Source of the DNA: Sipunculus nudus
Taxonomy: Eukaryota > Annelida > Sipuncula > Golfingiida > Sipunculidae
Assembly (NCBI GenBank): GCA_026874595.1
Contig: CM049322.1
Span: 22,603,400-22,667,399 of the forward strand
Length of the DNA: 64,000 nt
Direction: 5' to 3'
Of the stretch, positions 49,633 to 62,928 are shown one piece after another (position 1 is the first letter of the stretch; each line of letters begins with the position of its first letter). A program made the translations under genes and the position numbers. The notes below the pieces were generated by a model. The model worked only from the letters and a program-made list of their open reading frames with translations. It was not told where the DNA came from and searched no databases.

Positions 49633-50357
49633 ATTTGGCACACCGAGTGACACACAGGGACGTTTTACCAGCAAGGCAGATGGCAATTAAAAGTGCATTC
49701 TTAGGAATGTAAGCCTTGACCATGGGGGGGGGGGGGGGTACTATTATGGGTTGCTGCCCAAGCCTTTTTTGCATTCACTTATTCGGCTCATATTCCCAGG
49801 TACATTCGTGCACAAGTGACTCTACATTTGTGAATGTTACTTGATGACGTTCCTGATTGCGAATCATATCCTGAATTCATTCTAATCGTTTCTTCATTGG
49901 CCGATTCTCGAAATGCCCTCAAAATTTCATGAGTTTCCGTTCATGAGTGCGTGAGTAATGTTGTGGACAAACACAAAAACACACAAACACACACGAGCGA
50001 AATGGGATGAACGCACAGCAAGGATCAAGAATGCTCCCAGTGGCAATGATCCTTCACATATTCATTTCTAGAGTGCATAAAGATCAGGGGCATATTTATA
50101 GTGGCGCAAAGGGGCGCGCGCCCCCTTTAATTCTGCTTATTGTTATGCCAGTCAAATACTGGCAAGTGTTATGTTTGTTAACTCACATTAATTTATGTTC
50201 GATTATTTAAGTATACACACATAGAAAAAAATATGGTGTTTGAGGTGAATAAATATTTTATGTTTCTCAATGTACGGGTGTTATAATGTTAGTCCCATAT
50301 GGAACAGAAAGAACAAAAGCTTAGCAAGATAATGTCTGTCATGTAAATATAGATATA

Positions 50358-50541
50358 CACTGAAACCTCGTTGTGTCGAAGTCGAAGGGACCCTCAGAAA
50401 ACTTCGACACATCCGAGGTTCGACACAAGCGGGTTTTATTTAGTTATAATTTAACTAGAGTTGTCTAGAATATCGAGTCTTTAACTTCGACATAAGCGGG
50501 GTAATCGACTTAAGCGAGTTCGACACAACGAGGTTTCACTG
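50358..50541. mobile_element. Pogo/Tigger-like MITE nested in the hAT-like element
   Basis: The ends CACTGAAACCTCGTTGTGTC and, reverse complemented from the right, CAGTGAAACCTCGTTGTGTC match over about 24 bp, flanked by TA on both sides. The CAGTGAAACCTCG end is typical of Tigger/pogo-derived MITEs. Length 184 bp, no coding. Confidence 0.8.
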
Positions 50542-51270
50542 TATATATATAATGATGTATATTTATTATCAGTTCTAAAGGTTCCTTTTGACCAAAAGAG
50601 AAACTATTTTTGTTGTATTTTAAAATCACCTCTAAATACCTAGCTACTGTCACTGGAGATGGATGGCAAGGCCTAATGTTTGAAAGCTGCATGTTCAATA
50701 ACAATGTAACCTGAAAATGGCATGCAAATGACAGTCAATGAGTATTTTCACTTCTGATATTTTTTTGTCTGTTTATGTACTTTAACTACCTCAGGTTAAA
50801 CTATCTTTACTGCTTTTTAACTCAATCTGGCTCCAGTTCGAACTGAATTGCTGCAAAAAATAATTTATCTACGAAAGACCTAAATTATGGAAATTATGAA
50901 ATTATTAATCATCAGTAGCTAACATGAACAATAAATGCAGTCACCTTTTATAGATTCAGTGACATATAAAAGTTAATCCATGTCGGTTATTTTACATGTG
51001 CTGACCAACTTCTACTTAAAAAATAACAATTACGTTACAACATTACACTTATTGATGCATTTATTTCAAATAATGCATTTTATATAGATGAGGGCCCCAC
51101 GGTTAACATAATTAACAACTTGAACTGGATACCTTACAAAATTACTTATAATTATCATAATGATATTGCACGAAGTAACAATATTTTATATGTTTAGTAG
51201 GAGACAATTTTACAGTCACGCAGTGTCTTCAAACAAGTTTAAATATGTTTGCTTCCTACTAATAGGGCTT

Positions 51271-51274
<4 letters not shown>

Positions 51275-51338
<64 letters not shown>
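51275..51338. repeat. (TA)n microsatellite
   Basis: More than 30 TA dinucleotides inside the hAT-like element. Confidence 0.9.
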
Positions 51339-51342
<4 letters not shown>

Positions 51343-51884
51343 AGACATGTCTAAAAGACGCAGAACAGTCCCTTCCAGACTTTAGGGCTGCGCCCCCTCT
51401 ATTTTCAAACCCTGGATACGCCACTGAAGATACTGATAAGACTGTTGTGTTCAAAAACCAAGATGATTAAACTGTTTATTATGTAAAACTAGGCACCAAC
51501 TGTTATTTATTTGAATTTGATAAGAATTTAAAACATGACTTACTTCATAACTCATAACTATATAATGAAGCACGACTCAAGTCACTTTTGCTGCATGGTG
51601 GCAAATGAGGCCAATAAATCATGTCAACCATGAGGAAGCATTATCGTGACAGATATTCGTGTGCTTAAAATGACCTGCTGTGCCCAAAGCTGCTGACGTT
51701 GTGTACAACAAATTACCTTAAATAATTCCAAATAACTGTCAATAATTCTAGTAAATCACGATGGTCCTCCGCGAGTGTAGATTAACCTAATGAGGTGGAT
51801 AATAAGCAAGCAGCCACACGTTTATCCAATCCCCCGGCAGTAACTTATAAAGCTATAACGCCAAAACGACGAGTCAACACCAGT

Positions 51885-52290
51885 CAAGTCCAGGCCACTC
51901 GAGTCCAAATCCGCGTGTTCAATGTTCAAGTCCACCTTCTTCGAGTCCGAGTCATTTGGAACTCGAGTCCAAGTCTGTGTTCAATACAAATATCCTTGAA
52001 GAAAAATTTATAATGGAAATATCATATTACCAACTACACTTTTCAGTCATAATTCACATGCAGATGCTTTTACTTTAATGGTTAATTACATTTATAGCTC
52101 CTGGTGCTGACCGGTAGCGGAGCGGTATCGTAATAACACTACGGACAGCCTCTGACGACATTGACTTGGAGACACGGTGATGTAAGACTCGAACCCAGAC
52201 CCGAGTCCACATTATTAGGGACTCAAACTCAGACTCGGAGGTAAAGACTCGAGAAAGTAGACTGAGTCAATCTCGAGTCAAATAGAAAAT
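51885..52290. repeat. Repeat element rich in GACTCGAGTC motifs
   Basis: Both ends are crowded with GAGTCC/GACTCG words in opposite sense (CTCGAGTCCAAATCC on the left, AGACTCGAACCCAGACCCG on the right) around a unique centre. A related element lies at 63290-63710. It is probably a MITE with diverged repetitive ends. Confidence 0.45.
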
Positions 52291-52560
52291 GAATTCGGTC
52301 ACATATTATAAAGACTTATGCACATGTACGAACAGAATATAAAATATCAAGAATAGAGATCTGATGCTGTGTGGAAGACCTCTTTTTCAGAGAAGACGAA
52401 TTGCTAATTTCACCATAATAAGGGGTGCAATATCGAGCTCTCAGTAAACATGAAGCCAGGTGTAGTCTTCGCAGGATCCCAGTGTACTGATGATTTCCAC
52501 TGACGGCCTCCCGCGTGGCTGATGAATGTTAGTGTACTGACTTTAGGGTAAGTGTACTGT

Positions 52561-53289
52561 AATAAACAGACGTGGATCCAATGGGTGGGTGGGGGGGGGG
52601 GGCTGCATCTTACAAATCAGAGAATAAATACAAAACAACATGCTCAGAGTTTCTGGAACGACATTTTTTTGTCTTAGGCTATTTTATCATCCCCTAGAGT
52701 GGACCACAAGGCACTAGCATGTCTAATATTTTAGGTGGACCACAAAACAGTTTACCCATTCTTCACTCCCTTGCATTTGCTTATTAAACGGACAGTTTAT
52801 CAAATCAATCCATCAAATACGAGCTTACGCTTCAATATCACAATCAGAAGTGAAAGCAAATATTGATGGTTTGACTGTAGCAAGGGTATTTCAAAAGGCA
52901 CCCAGCTTGCGCATTTGAATTGCTTTCTTTGCTCTTTTTTTTAATCATACATGTACAGACATTTATTAAAGCCAAAAAGACCTCACTGTTAAGGACCATT
53001 ATTAGTTTTATGCTCGGAAGGCAGGAAAATGACGTGTACTACCTTCTGTATTAGTGATATTCTCTCCAGACACCAGTCATCGTATATGTTAGATATTTGC
53101 ATAAACACTTTTTGTCATCTGGAAAAAATTCTGGGTCCGCTCTTTAATTGCCATTTTAAACGAAACAGAAGATACTGATAGAGCACCACACGCCAGGCCA
53201 AGAGCTTTACGATGAGGGTGCGCACCCCCCCCCCCCCCCTGCATTGCTCACGGGCGGCAGAAAAGTGTAAAATGAACATTTTATAACAT
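52561..53289. other. Unique non-coding sequence
   Basis: A G run near 52590, AT-rich sequence and a C run near 53226. No gene or known repeat recognised. Confidence 0.4.
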
Positions 53290-56272
53290 CGACTATGATT
53301 GCAATGTATGCTCCGTGTGTTGGCTGACTATGATGACTGCAATGTATGCCCCCTGTGGTTCGATGCTAGGATGACTGTAATGTATACTCCCTATGGCGAC
53401 TAACCAGGATGACTGTAATTTATGCTCCCTGTTTTGACTGACTATGACTGCAATGTATGCTCCCTGTGGTGACTGACTAGGATGACTGTAATGTATGCTC
53501 CCTGTGGTGACTGACTAGGATGACTGTAATGTATGCTCCCTGTGGTGACTGACTATGACTGCAATGTATGCTCCCTGTGGTGACTGACTAGGATTACTGC
53601 AATGTACGCTTCCTGTGATGACTGACAAGATCGACTGTAATGATTGCTCCTTGTGGTGGCTGACTAGGATGACTGCAATGTATGCTTCCTGTGGTAACTG
53701 AATAGGATGACTATAATGTATGCAGTTATTGTGACTGACTAGGATGACCGCAAAATAATCTCCCTGTGGTGACTGACTTGGATGACTGTAATGTATGCTC
53801 CTTGTGGTGACTGACTTGGATGACTGTAATGTATGCTCCTTGTGGTGACTGACTAGGATGTTTGTAATGTATGCTCCCTGTGGTGACTGATTAGGATGTT
53901 TGTAATGTATGCTCCCTGTGGTGGCTGACTAGGATGACTGCAATGTATGCTTCCTGTGGTAACTGAATAGGATGACTATAATGTATGCAGTTATTGTGAC
54001 TGACTAGGATGACCGCAAAATAATCTCCCTGTGGTGACTGACTTGGATGACTGTAATGTATGCTCCTTGTGGTGACTGACTAGGATGTTTGTAATGTATG
54101 CTCCCTGTGGTGACTGACTAGGATGTTTGTAATGTATGCTCCCTGTGGTGGCTGACTAGGATGACTGCAATGTATGCTTCCTTTGGTAACTGAATAGGAT
54201 GACTATAATGTATGCAGTTATTGTGACTGACTAGGATGACCGCAAAATAATCTCCCTGTGGTGACTGACTTGGATGACTGTAATGTATGCTCCTTGTGGT
54301 GACTGACTAGGATGTTTGTAATGTATGCTCCCTGTGGTGACTGACTAGGATGTTTGTAATGTATGCTCCCTGTGGTGGCTGACTAGGATGACTGCAATAT
54401 ATGCTTCCTGTGGTAACTGAATAGGATGACTATAATGTATGCAGTTATTGTGACTGACTAGGATGACCGCAAAATAATCTCCCTGTGGTGACTGACTTGG
54501 ACGACTGTAATGTATGCTTTCTGTGGAGACTTACTTAGAAGACTGCAATGTACGCTTCCTGTGGTGACTGACAAGGATGACTGTAATGTATGCTCCCTGT
54601 GGTGACTGACTAGGATTACTGCAATGTACGCTTCCTGTGATGACTGACAAGATCGACTGTAATGAACGCTCCTTGTGGTGGCTGACTAGGATGACTGCAA
54701 TGTATGCTTCCTGTGGTAACTGAATAGGATGACTATAATGTATGCAGTTATTGTGACTGACTAGGATGACCGCAAAATAATCTCCCTGTGGTGACTGACT
54801 TGGATGACTGTAATGTATGCTCCTTGTGGTGACTGACTTGGATGACTGTAATGTATGCTCCTTGTGGTGACTGACTAGGATGTTTGTAATGTATGCTCCC
54901 TGTGGTGACTGATTAGGATGTTTGTAATGTATGCTCCCTGTGGTGGCTGACTAGGATGACTGCAATGTATGCTTCCTGTGGTAACTGAATAGGATGACTA
55001 TAATGTATGCAGTTATTGTGACTGACTAGGATGACCGCAAAATAATCTCCCTGTGGTGACTGACTTGGATGACTGTAATGTATGCTCCTTGTGGTGACTG
55101 ACTAGGATGTTTGTAATGTATGCTCCCTGTGGTGACTGACTAGGATGTTTGTAATGTATGCTCCCTGTGGTGGCTGACTAGGATGACTGCAATGTATGCT
55201 TCCTTTGGTAACTGAATAGGATGACTATAATGTATGCAGTTATTGTGACTGACTAGGATGACCGCAAAATAATCTCCCTGTGGTGACTGACTTGGATGAC
55301 TGTAATGTATGCTCCTTGTGGTGACTGACTAGGATGTTTGTAATGTATGCTCCCTGTGGTGACTGACTAGGATGTTTGTAATGTATGCTCCCTGTGGTGG
55401 CTGACTAGGATGACTGCAATATATGCTTCCTGTGGTAACTGAATAGGATGACTATAATGTATGCAGTTATTGTGACTGACTAGGATGACCGCAAAATAAT
55501 CTCCCTGTGGTGACTGACTTGGACGACTGTAATGTATGCTTTCTGTGGAGACTTACTTAGAAGACTGCAATGTACGCTTCCTGTGGTGACTGACAAGGAT
55601 GACTGTAATGTATGCTCCCTGTGGTGACTGACTAGGATTACTGCAATGTACGCTTCCTGTGATGACTGACAAGATCGACTGTAATGAACGCTCCTTGTGG
55701 TGGCTGACTAGGATGACTGCAATGTATGCTTCCTGTGGTAACTGAATAGGATGACTATAATGTATGCAGTTATTGTGACTGACTAGGATGACCGCAAAAT
55801 AATCTCCCTGTGGTGACTGACTTGGATGACTGTAATGTATGCTCCTTGTGATGACTGACTAGGATGTTTGTAATGTATGCTCCTTGTGGTGACTGACTAG
55901 GATGTTTGTAATGTATGCTCCCTGTGGTGACTGACTAGGATGTTTGTAATGTATGCTCCTTGTGGTGACTGACTAGGATGTTTGTAATGTATGCTCCCTG
56001 TGGTGACTGACTAGGATGACTGAAATGTATCTCCTCGTGGTGACTGACTAGGATGTTTGTAATGTATGCTCCCTGTGGTGACTGACTAGGATGTTTGTAA
56101 TGTATGCTCCTTGTGGTGACTGACTAGGATGTTTGTAATGTATGCTCCCTGTGGTGACTGACTTGGATTACTGTAATGTATGCTCCTTGTGGTGACTGAC
56201 TAGGATGTTTGTAATGTATGCTCCTTGTGGTGACTGACTAGGATGACTGTAATGTATCTCCTCGTGGTGGCT
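53290..56272 (+). repeat. Minisatellite, 38-bp monomer with a 1022-bp higher-order repeat
   Basis: About 78 monomers built from TGACTGACTAGGATGACTG, then TAATGTATGCTCCCTGTGG. Variant monomers (AACTGAATAGG..., GACCGCAAAATAATC..., GATGTTTGTAATG...) recur in a fixed order of about six monomers (about 227 bp). A rarer variant, CAAGATCGACTGTAATG, occurs at 53631, 54653 and 55675, exactly 1022 bp apart, and the blocks between are almost identical. The monomer length is not a multiple of three and no long frame exists, so it is non-coding. Confidence 0.95.
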
Positions 56273-56383
56273 AAGAGAATCCAGTAATGAAGGTTGACAA
56301 GACATAAAAGACAATATTTCTTACCACAAAGCTAACATTGTCATTGTATATACACAGTACTATCCTTACGCAGCGGTTATACA

Positions 56384-56727
56384 TTGCAGTCGTCCCAGAT
56401 CTCCTTCGCTTTAACCACTGCTTCGTATAGCAGGTTGTTCGGGGTTTCTGCACTGGGGCAGGGCCAGGAAAAGTAATTATCTTTCATGCCGTAGTTATAC
56501 ATTTATGTCGTTCTATATCTCCTTAGTTGTGTATAGCAACAATGAGAACGTAGTATCCCATTATGCATCAAACAAATGCGGGCTTGCGAGTGTTGGAAAC
56601 TTGTAGTTCGATGCTCAATGCATACCTCGCTCTCTTTGGTCTGATAACAATATTTTGCTCTGTGTCAACCCTGGTGGTTGCAATACAAAGCAGCGGTTAG
56701 AGTAAAGGAGATATAGATCGACTGCAG
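56384..56727. repeat. MITE-like element with about 45-bp imperfect inverted ends
   Basis: Left arm: TTGCAGTCGTCCCAGATCTC then CTTCGCTTTAACCACTGCTT. Right arm, reverse complemented: CTGCAGTCGATCTATATCTC then CTTTACTCTAACCGCTGCTT. No coding potential. Confidence 0.55.
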
Positions 56728-57414
56728 GGCGTGAGGAGGTACAGACGTAGCAGAACTGTTGTCATGACACACAGAGAGGAGCAATTTTATTAATTTTGGT
56801 ATAAATATCCCATATATAGGCATGGTACGTGCGACATTGTCACGAAATGTTACGTATCACCAAGACAACATCAGTTGGGATTATTTTGACAAATATGAAT
56901 GCATGAATTATAACTGCTCCGCAGTCATATCAAATGTCGGTCACTTCACTTTAGAATAAGAGAAATCGTTACCAGATATCGGTTGAATCACACGTGGTTT
57001 TAAGTACCCACGAAAGATCTTGACGATTTGTGTATCTTAACACGTCACCTCGAAGGGAAGACACAAAGGACACAAAGAATAGGGTTACCGGAGCTGCTCT
57101 GCAACACAGTTACTTAAGGCTATTTAGCTGTCCTGACAACAAGTATTCGTGGATCTTAGTCACCCACAACCCCCATATCCCCGGGACTAAACTTAGCCCA
57201 TTTTGTTATTAGGTTTTTATTTTTCTGTACAGGGGAGTAACATTTTGGAGGTAAATAGAATGAAACAATAGTGGCCACACAATGTAATAGTAGCCAATAT
57301 ATCAGTCAAGAAAAAGATATATATATATATTGTCTTGTAAATTAGTCTTGATAATTAGTCTTGTGCTGACAGCAGATCGCTCTTTAGAGGTGGTGTGTTA
57401 CGGGGTGACATAAA
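56728..57414. other. Non-coding sequence
   Basis: AT-rich, no supported gene or recognised repeat. Confidence 0.4.
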
Positions 57415-57530
57415 AGCGGACCGAACTGGCTCGCTAGTGAAGCTTGGTGGTTCGCCGGACTTGTGCGCGCCACCGTTATGGGTTTGAATCCCGGATCCAC
57501 CCAAAATTTTCCTCTGAAATATTTGTCTTC
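57415..57530 (+). mobile_element. tRNA-derived SINE-like sequence
   Basis: An A-box-like TGGCTCGCTAGTGAAGCTTG (57427-57446) is followed 35 bp later by a B-box GGTTTGAATCC (57481-57491), the internal promoter of RNA polymerase III. The body does not fold as a complete tRNA and a (TA)n tract follows at 57536, as with SINE tails. Confidence 0.5.
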
Positions 57531-57532
57531 AT

Positions 57533-57535
<3 letters not shown>

Positions 57536-57590
<55 letters not shown>

Positions 57591-57845
57591 TGATGTAGAA
57601 TAGGAGTCACGATCAGTTAAAGATCTAGATATCAGATGATGTAGAATGATGTATCGTATCAGTGCACTTTCGTTGCCACGTGACACTTGAAATGCCAGAA
57701 CATTTAAAAAAGAACAGTTAACACATGTCAGCTTTTATCAGTTTCGTTTATATATATGGTAAATTTGTTGACTTATTACAAAATTCCCCCTACACCTACT
57801 GTTTGCCTTTTTGTTCTCATTTGTTATTCGAATATCGTTTCTTTG

Positions 57846-57894
<49 letters not shown>
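57536..57894. repeat. Two (TA)n microsatellites and the sequence between
   Basis: TA tracts at 57536-57586 and 57848-57894. The 260 bp between them are not recognised. Confidence 0.8.
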
Positions 57895-57897
<3 letters not shown>

Positions 57898-58759
57898 GAG
57901 ATTGATTTAAAAGAAAACATATCATACACCTATACGTAGTATCTACTAAATTTTATATTGTCACTATAACGACATTCATGAAACCATCTGGTATGCGATC
58001 AGTAGTTTACATACAAATAACATGATAAACATGTTGATGTAGTCCACTAATGCAAAGTGTTTCTATTTAAAATATACGTGGGTAAATGTAATTAAAAAAC
58101 AGCATACAAAAACAGTACCGGACAATTTAAAACGTTTTCAGACGCTGCCTTTGTATGCAAGACACTTTTACACTAAAGGCTGCCTGTGTAGTTCGTCTCA
58201 CTCAGCAGTTACAATGAAGGTCTAACAAAAGATATGTAAATAAAATAAAAGAAACCGTTTTAATTATGATGTTTTAATTAACTCATAAAACCTTCCATAA
58301 ATTTAATATTTCGACCGTCTTATGTTTTATCATATTTTTCTCTTCACAGCTCTAGCTACATAGTGCCCATTTTGGATCAGTCGTGTCATACATAGTCTTT
58401 ATGTGTTGTATTCAATCACGACTAAAGCCCATGAAAATAAATCTGCATCCATACTTGTTTTGTTGACATCTGAACCTTTATACAAAATTTAACACTTTTT
58501 TAATAATGAAAAATACAAATATGTTCATACTCTTTTTTCTGAAGCTGCTCTCGCTAATAAGTACCAGAAATATTATGAAACGTCATTCAGCTTTACTGAT
58601 TACAGAAATCTGAAAGTCTGTACAAGTAGTAGCTAACAGTCAATTGGTTTACATTATGGGTTTTACCGACCTTTGTACCGGAAAGGACATGTTCAACAAG
58701 CACTATGAAATAAATAACAGAATGTTTGTCACATTTCGGATTGTTAATGGATCTCTTTA

Positions 58760-59165
58760 ATAACAAGAGCACCGCAAACGTGCATAATATGCCCGTCTTA
58801 TGTCTTGTGACCTCTGACCTCATTACATATGCGTAAATTTTGCCGAATTTTCAATTCAGGTTAGACACTGTGTTGGTTAATATATGTAATGAGTTTCATG
58901 AATATCCATCAGATTTTTGGTAAGCCATCACAGCGCTACCGGGCTTGTGACCTCTGACCTCATTAAATATGTATGGATTTTGCCTATAATCGATCTCGGG
59001 CGAGATAATCTTTTGGTAAGTTGTTATGTTGAGTTTCGTGAAAGCCATCGAAGCCCTGGTTAGTTATCGCGAGAAAAAATAAAAGTTAAAGGACGTATGG
59101 ACTTACAGACCGACAGACGGACTGTGGGTATACCATAATACGTCCGGTCATAGACGGGCGTATGA
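58760..59165. repeat. Dispersed repeat with ATGCCCGTCT ends
   Basis: Begins ACAAGAGCACCGCAAACGTG then ATAATATGCCCGTCTTA, ends ATAATACGTCCGGTCATAGACGGGCGTAT, giving inverted short ends (TATGCCCGTCT and AGACGGGCGTA). Inside, TTGTGACCTCTGACCTCATTA occurs twice, about 138 bp apart. It resembles repeats widespread in molluscs (family recollection, not a search result). Confidence 0.5.
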
Positions 59166-60340
59166 AGAGTGAACCCGCGCCCAGCTCATATATAATTTGT
59201 TAAGTTCTTGTCTAACCCCGTTTTGACCCCTAGGTGATTGGAGTAAAAAATAAGCACCCAAGGCATCGCTTTTAAATAAAATGTCTGTTAATTATAACTC
59301 CTTGTTCTTAATGACACTGTTACGAAGTAAGGCAAATAGGCAATTCTTTTTAATTTGTTTAAACAATGGATTTTTATTACATTTCAGAGAACTTATTTAA
59401 ATAATTATTTGGAGAAACTACAAACTTGTTCAATTTCACAGAATTTTTTTTGGATAAATTTTCTTCACTCGTCCCACATGACACAGGCCTGTGTTTTTGT
59501 AATGGAGCCTGTCCTTTGTAAAACTACAAGCCTAGAAGGCAAATAAAAATCCAGCCTCGATGTTCATCCTTTTTCCACCATGAACTCATTGTACTGAGTA
59601 ATTAATACATATATTTTAAATATGGAAACCAATACGACAATGAATGGTGTGTTCGAAGGTTGTTTTGCATTTGGAGGACTAACTCCTTAGGCAAAATTAT
59701 CTGCATATTTGAACTTAGTTTCTTTTAAACGAATGTCAGATCTTGTAAATGGCCCCTAATATACAAGCATCGGAAATGTGGTGCTTGTACATCAACCGAA
59801 GTATTCTTGCCATATATCCTCACTTATCCGGTGGACTTATAGGAGATCCGTGCATGGTAATTTTTGTTTTGTCAGTTACAGAGTAACTTTTTTTCGAATC
59901 ACGTGCAAAATGTGGAACCATCAAGAAACAGCCGGATATAATGGGGCTGAGATTTTGAGATTGTACAATTAATTCAGAGAAATAATTTTAGCAGCAGGTC
60001 ATGTAAACTCGACCTTCTCCCGTCCTTCGCACGGTTCGTAAGAAGTTGGAGGACTGGCTAGTATATGATTGTTCCAATATCTACAATTTTTTTAATGCTG
60101 AATATTTTATGTTCTCTTTTGTGCCGATTTTGTGATTTTTTTTATGTCAGATGTAACGCGGAACACAGCATATGACTAATGGATAAATAGTGCTTATGCA
60201 AAATGTATCCCTATTATATACACTTTGCGATATGGACAGTAAACACTCTGGGAGAGAGCTTCATCAAGTAACTATAGAAAAACTCCATTATTCTAACAGG
60301 CTGACAAGTAGCAGCAGGCTTTATGTGTACTGGGTTTAGT
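59166..60340. other. Non-coding sequence
   Basis: AT-rich, no supported gene. Confidence 0.4.
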
Positions 60341-60416
60341 TTGATTTGTCGGCGCTCACAGCCACAAGATAAAATATCGATCAAAGTTACCAGAAGACGC
60401 GGTCCTGCCGCCCAGT

Positions 60417-60430
60417 GTTACCATAGCAAC
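60417..60430. promoter_or_regulatory. RFX X-box motif
   Basis: GTTACCATAGCAAC is a full match to the palindromic X-box (GTNRCC-RGYAAC) bound by RFX factors, which drive ciliary and other genes. It lies in a CpG-richer island (about 60340-60680) that is unusual in this AT-rich stretch. No gene was found within reach, so the target is unknown. Confidence 0.45.
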
Positions 60431-60679
60431 AACGCCGGAAGGGATGCCATCTGGCTTTACCAGCCAGCGACCGTCAACGTTATGTCACACCCGAGGAGTT
60501 AAACCTGCGTGGCTGTCGGCAGTGACAGCGGCCACGCGGAGTTTGTGTCAGGAGCCCGCCCTGCCATACATCACTGATAAAACGCCAACCATAACCTTGT
60601 CAGTCATGTCTGCAAGAACATCAGGAAACATTACCTTGTGACGACACAGCGCGGTATGACTGCAAATCTCGCATTTATG

Positions 60680-62928
60680 GCTCGAAGCGACAGATAGCAC
60701 CAAGGTAAGGGCGCTAATAGCGTAACACTTAATATCAATACCCCGGGCATTAATATTGACCTCCTAGACAAACTCCTTAGCGAAGTATAAATGTATTAAC
60801 TTTCTTATTTCAGCGGGGTTATTCATGAACAGGTGGAGCACATACTGAAGTGACTGACCATTTGAATTATTCGCGATTAATAGTCTCACTCTGCTTAACC
60901 ACATACGTGAGTAATATCAAACCTGTTACCAACAACAGGATCGCTGTCATTGAGATAACTGTTTGGTATATTGATGAGTCCTCGGGAATAACATCCCACT
61001 GACTACCGAGCAACAACCGATCACTCAGTAACCATCAAACAGCCCACGAGCAGCGGAAAATGATAAAATGCATGTGGCGACCTATAAATTGATAAAAACT
61101 GAATGTTATCGTGACATAGTTCCATTCCCTGTCCAGCAGACAGCCTGTGTGTGGATTGACGGGAAAAGATGGGGATGAGCTTATCAGATGCCCCACAAGG
61201 CAGAAAAGCAGACCGCTCCAGCAGATAAATGACTGATTTCTAAGCTTCAAATGTGAACGAGTTATGAGCTTTTTGAAATTATCAAAATAGATTTGACGAG
61301 ACTTGTAGTTCAGCCACTGAGAGCTTGTTGAATACTTCCCAAATTAGAAATCTAGACCTCTCTAGCTTAAAAAGCTAAAAAAAAAAACACTGACAGCTTA
61401 TCAAACGCTACAGACATAAACCCTGGACCTCTGTTTTGCTTGGGAAAAGACCGAGAAACGAAATTAAGGCTCGATATTTTGAACTTTATACCTTTTGTCC
61501 CAAAATATGTAACCTCACTCACTGCTGAGAATATATATTGATCTGACATGTGCCTTAACATTCAGCCTTCAAAGATGTGATGTTGTTAATAGTAATTGAG
61601 ATAACTAAAAAATATGGTGTTTCGTACTGGTGCATCGCCATGGTCGCATAGAAAACAATACGCTTCTAGACTGGACCATGCATATAACCAAATGAAAAAA
61701 AAATTGATGAACATACAGAAAAACGATAAGAGTAAATTTACCAGCCGTAACCTGTTGACTATAAAAACAACAGAAAGACGATAAACTAAAGTCGAAAGTC
61801 GAAAGACAAACCCTACAAACTATAAGCTCTGTAGACAAAAAACCGTTTAGATCGTTTGGATTTATGTCAATCCGGCACATTATTCGGATTCAGAAAAGTA
61901 TCAAGGAATATTCACAGATGTGCAGTCACTTGTGCATGAATGAATTTGAGAATACGGGCCGAATAAATGAATGCAAATATGGGGACCGCCCACATGGCGG
62001 AGCATTCCGTAGAATGCAGGTTTCTTATGTTCTATATATTGTTTAGTCTTTTCTTATTTGAGTTCTCTAATCCGCCCCCTAGTCACATCACCTATAAATA
62101 CCAGAACCACAGTTGATGCGTTTACTTAAGACTCTGGTGTCAACTTCATGAATAAACATGCTCCATTTGATGACAGTATTAGCCACGTTATTCTGCAATG
62201 ACTTCATGGGTATCCCTGTGTTCCGTGTTCACACTATAGATCTGTGGCGCCAGACCTACTGGGCGTGTCCTCGTATTATACAGGTGTTTCCTAGGGCACT
62301 AATTCCTGTTCACACCTTAATGCACAATGACAGTATAACTACTACATATATGCCCGTATATGAAGAACAGAAATAAAGCTGATAGTTAAATGTTATAAAT
62401 GTATAATCTGTTTTCTGTGGATTAAAAAACAGTAGAATTATAAAATCTGTAATATGTCCGCCCATACGACACTCGGAGAAATATATATTAGCCATTATAA
62501 TAAAAACTGATAAAAATTAATTACATAAACCATAACACATATTGTGTTATGCTTATGGACATCCATGTATTGCTATAATTGACTGCTGTTCTACAATTTC
62601 TGTTTATAACCGTGTCAATATTTCCTCTTCATAATGAAATGCTTATTTCTATGTGAAATGATATTTCTATGTGAAATCGAAATATGACATATTCTTGTAC
62701 ATGTATGTACAATGACTTTAAAAGTAAGAATTCCTCCTTTATGGCCATGAAGAAGTTAAATTACAATAGCTGTCGTTATGTAGAAACTTTGTCAAATGTT
62801 AAGCCTTAATGTATGATGAAACCCTCTCTCCGTTTACATACACTTCCTCAATTAAAACCTATATCCAACATTCTTGACACTGATATTCCATCTTGTAGTT
62901 GTAGCATTTCCGTGAAAAGCCATATCAT
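60680..62928. other. Non-coding sequence
   Basis: AT-rich with no supported gene; the short open frames here have no protein-like features. Confidence 0.4.

Larger units (their letters stand above)
50085..51426. mobile_element. hAT-like non-autonomous element, absent from unit A
   Basis: The left end is CAGGGGCATATTTATAG and the right end, reverse complemented, CAGTGGCGTATCCAGGG; these are imperfect inverted repeats of the CAGNGGCGTA type seen in hAT elements. The flanks are AAGAT at 50080-50084 and 51427-51431. Unit A has the uninterrupted site (TTCATTTCTAGAGTGTGACCAATGATAC, 32497). hAT elements usually make 8-bp duplications; here only 5 bp are clear. It contains a nested MITE and a (TA)n tract. 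No transposase frame. Confidence 0.65.
37072..52560 (+). repeat. Segmental duplication, unit B
   Basis: Collinear with unit A (block pairs listed there). Its own insertions are a retroposon-like fragment with an LTR element inside it (37474-48733) and a hAT-like element (50085-51426). It lacks the 22.2-kb transposon and keeps that element's empty site at 49446-49449. Confidence 0.8.

Noticed and set aside
53290-56272. Minisatellite as a coding repeat or telomere-like array
   Set aside because: The 38-bp period breaks the frame at each unit and the unit is unlike TTAGGG.
57427-57491. A functional tRNA gene
   Set aside because: The A- and B-box are recognisable but the sequence does not close into the four arms of a tRNA; a SINE head is more likely.
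60444-60641. 65-codon frame in the CpG-richer island
   Set aside because: Short, no splice context or domain; the composition explains its openness.
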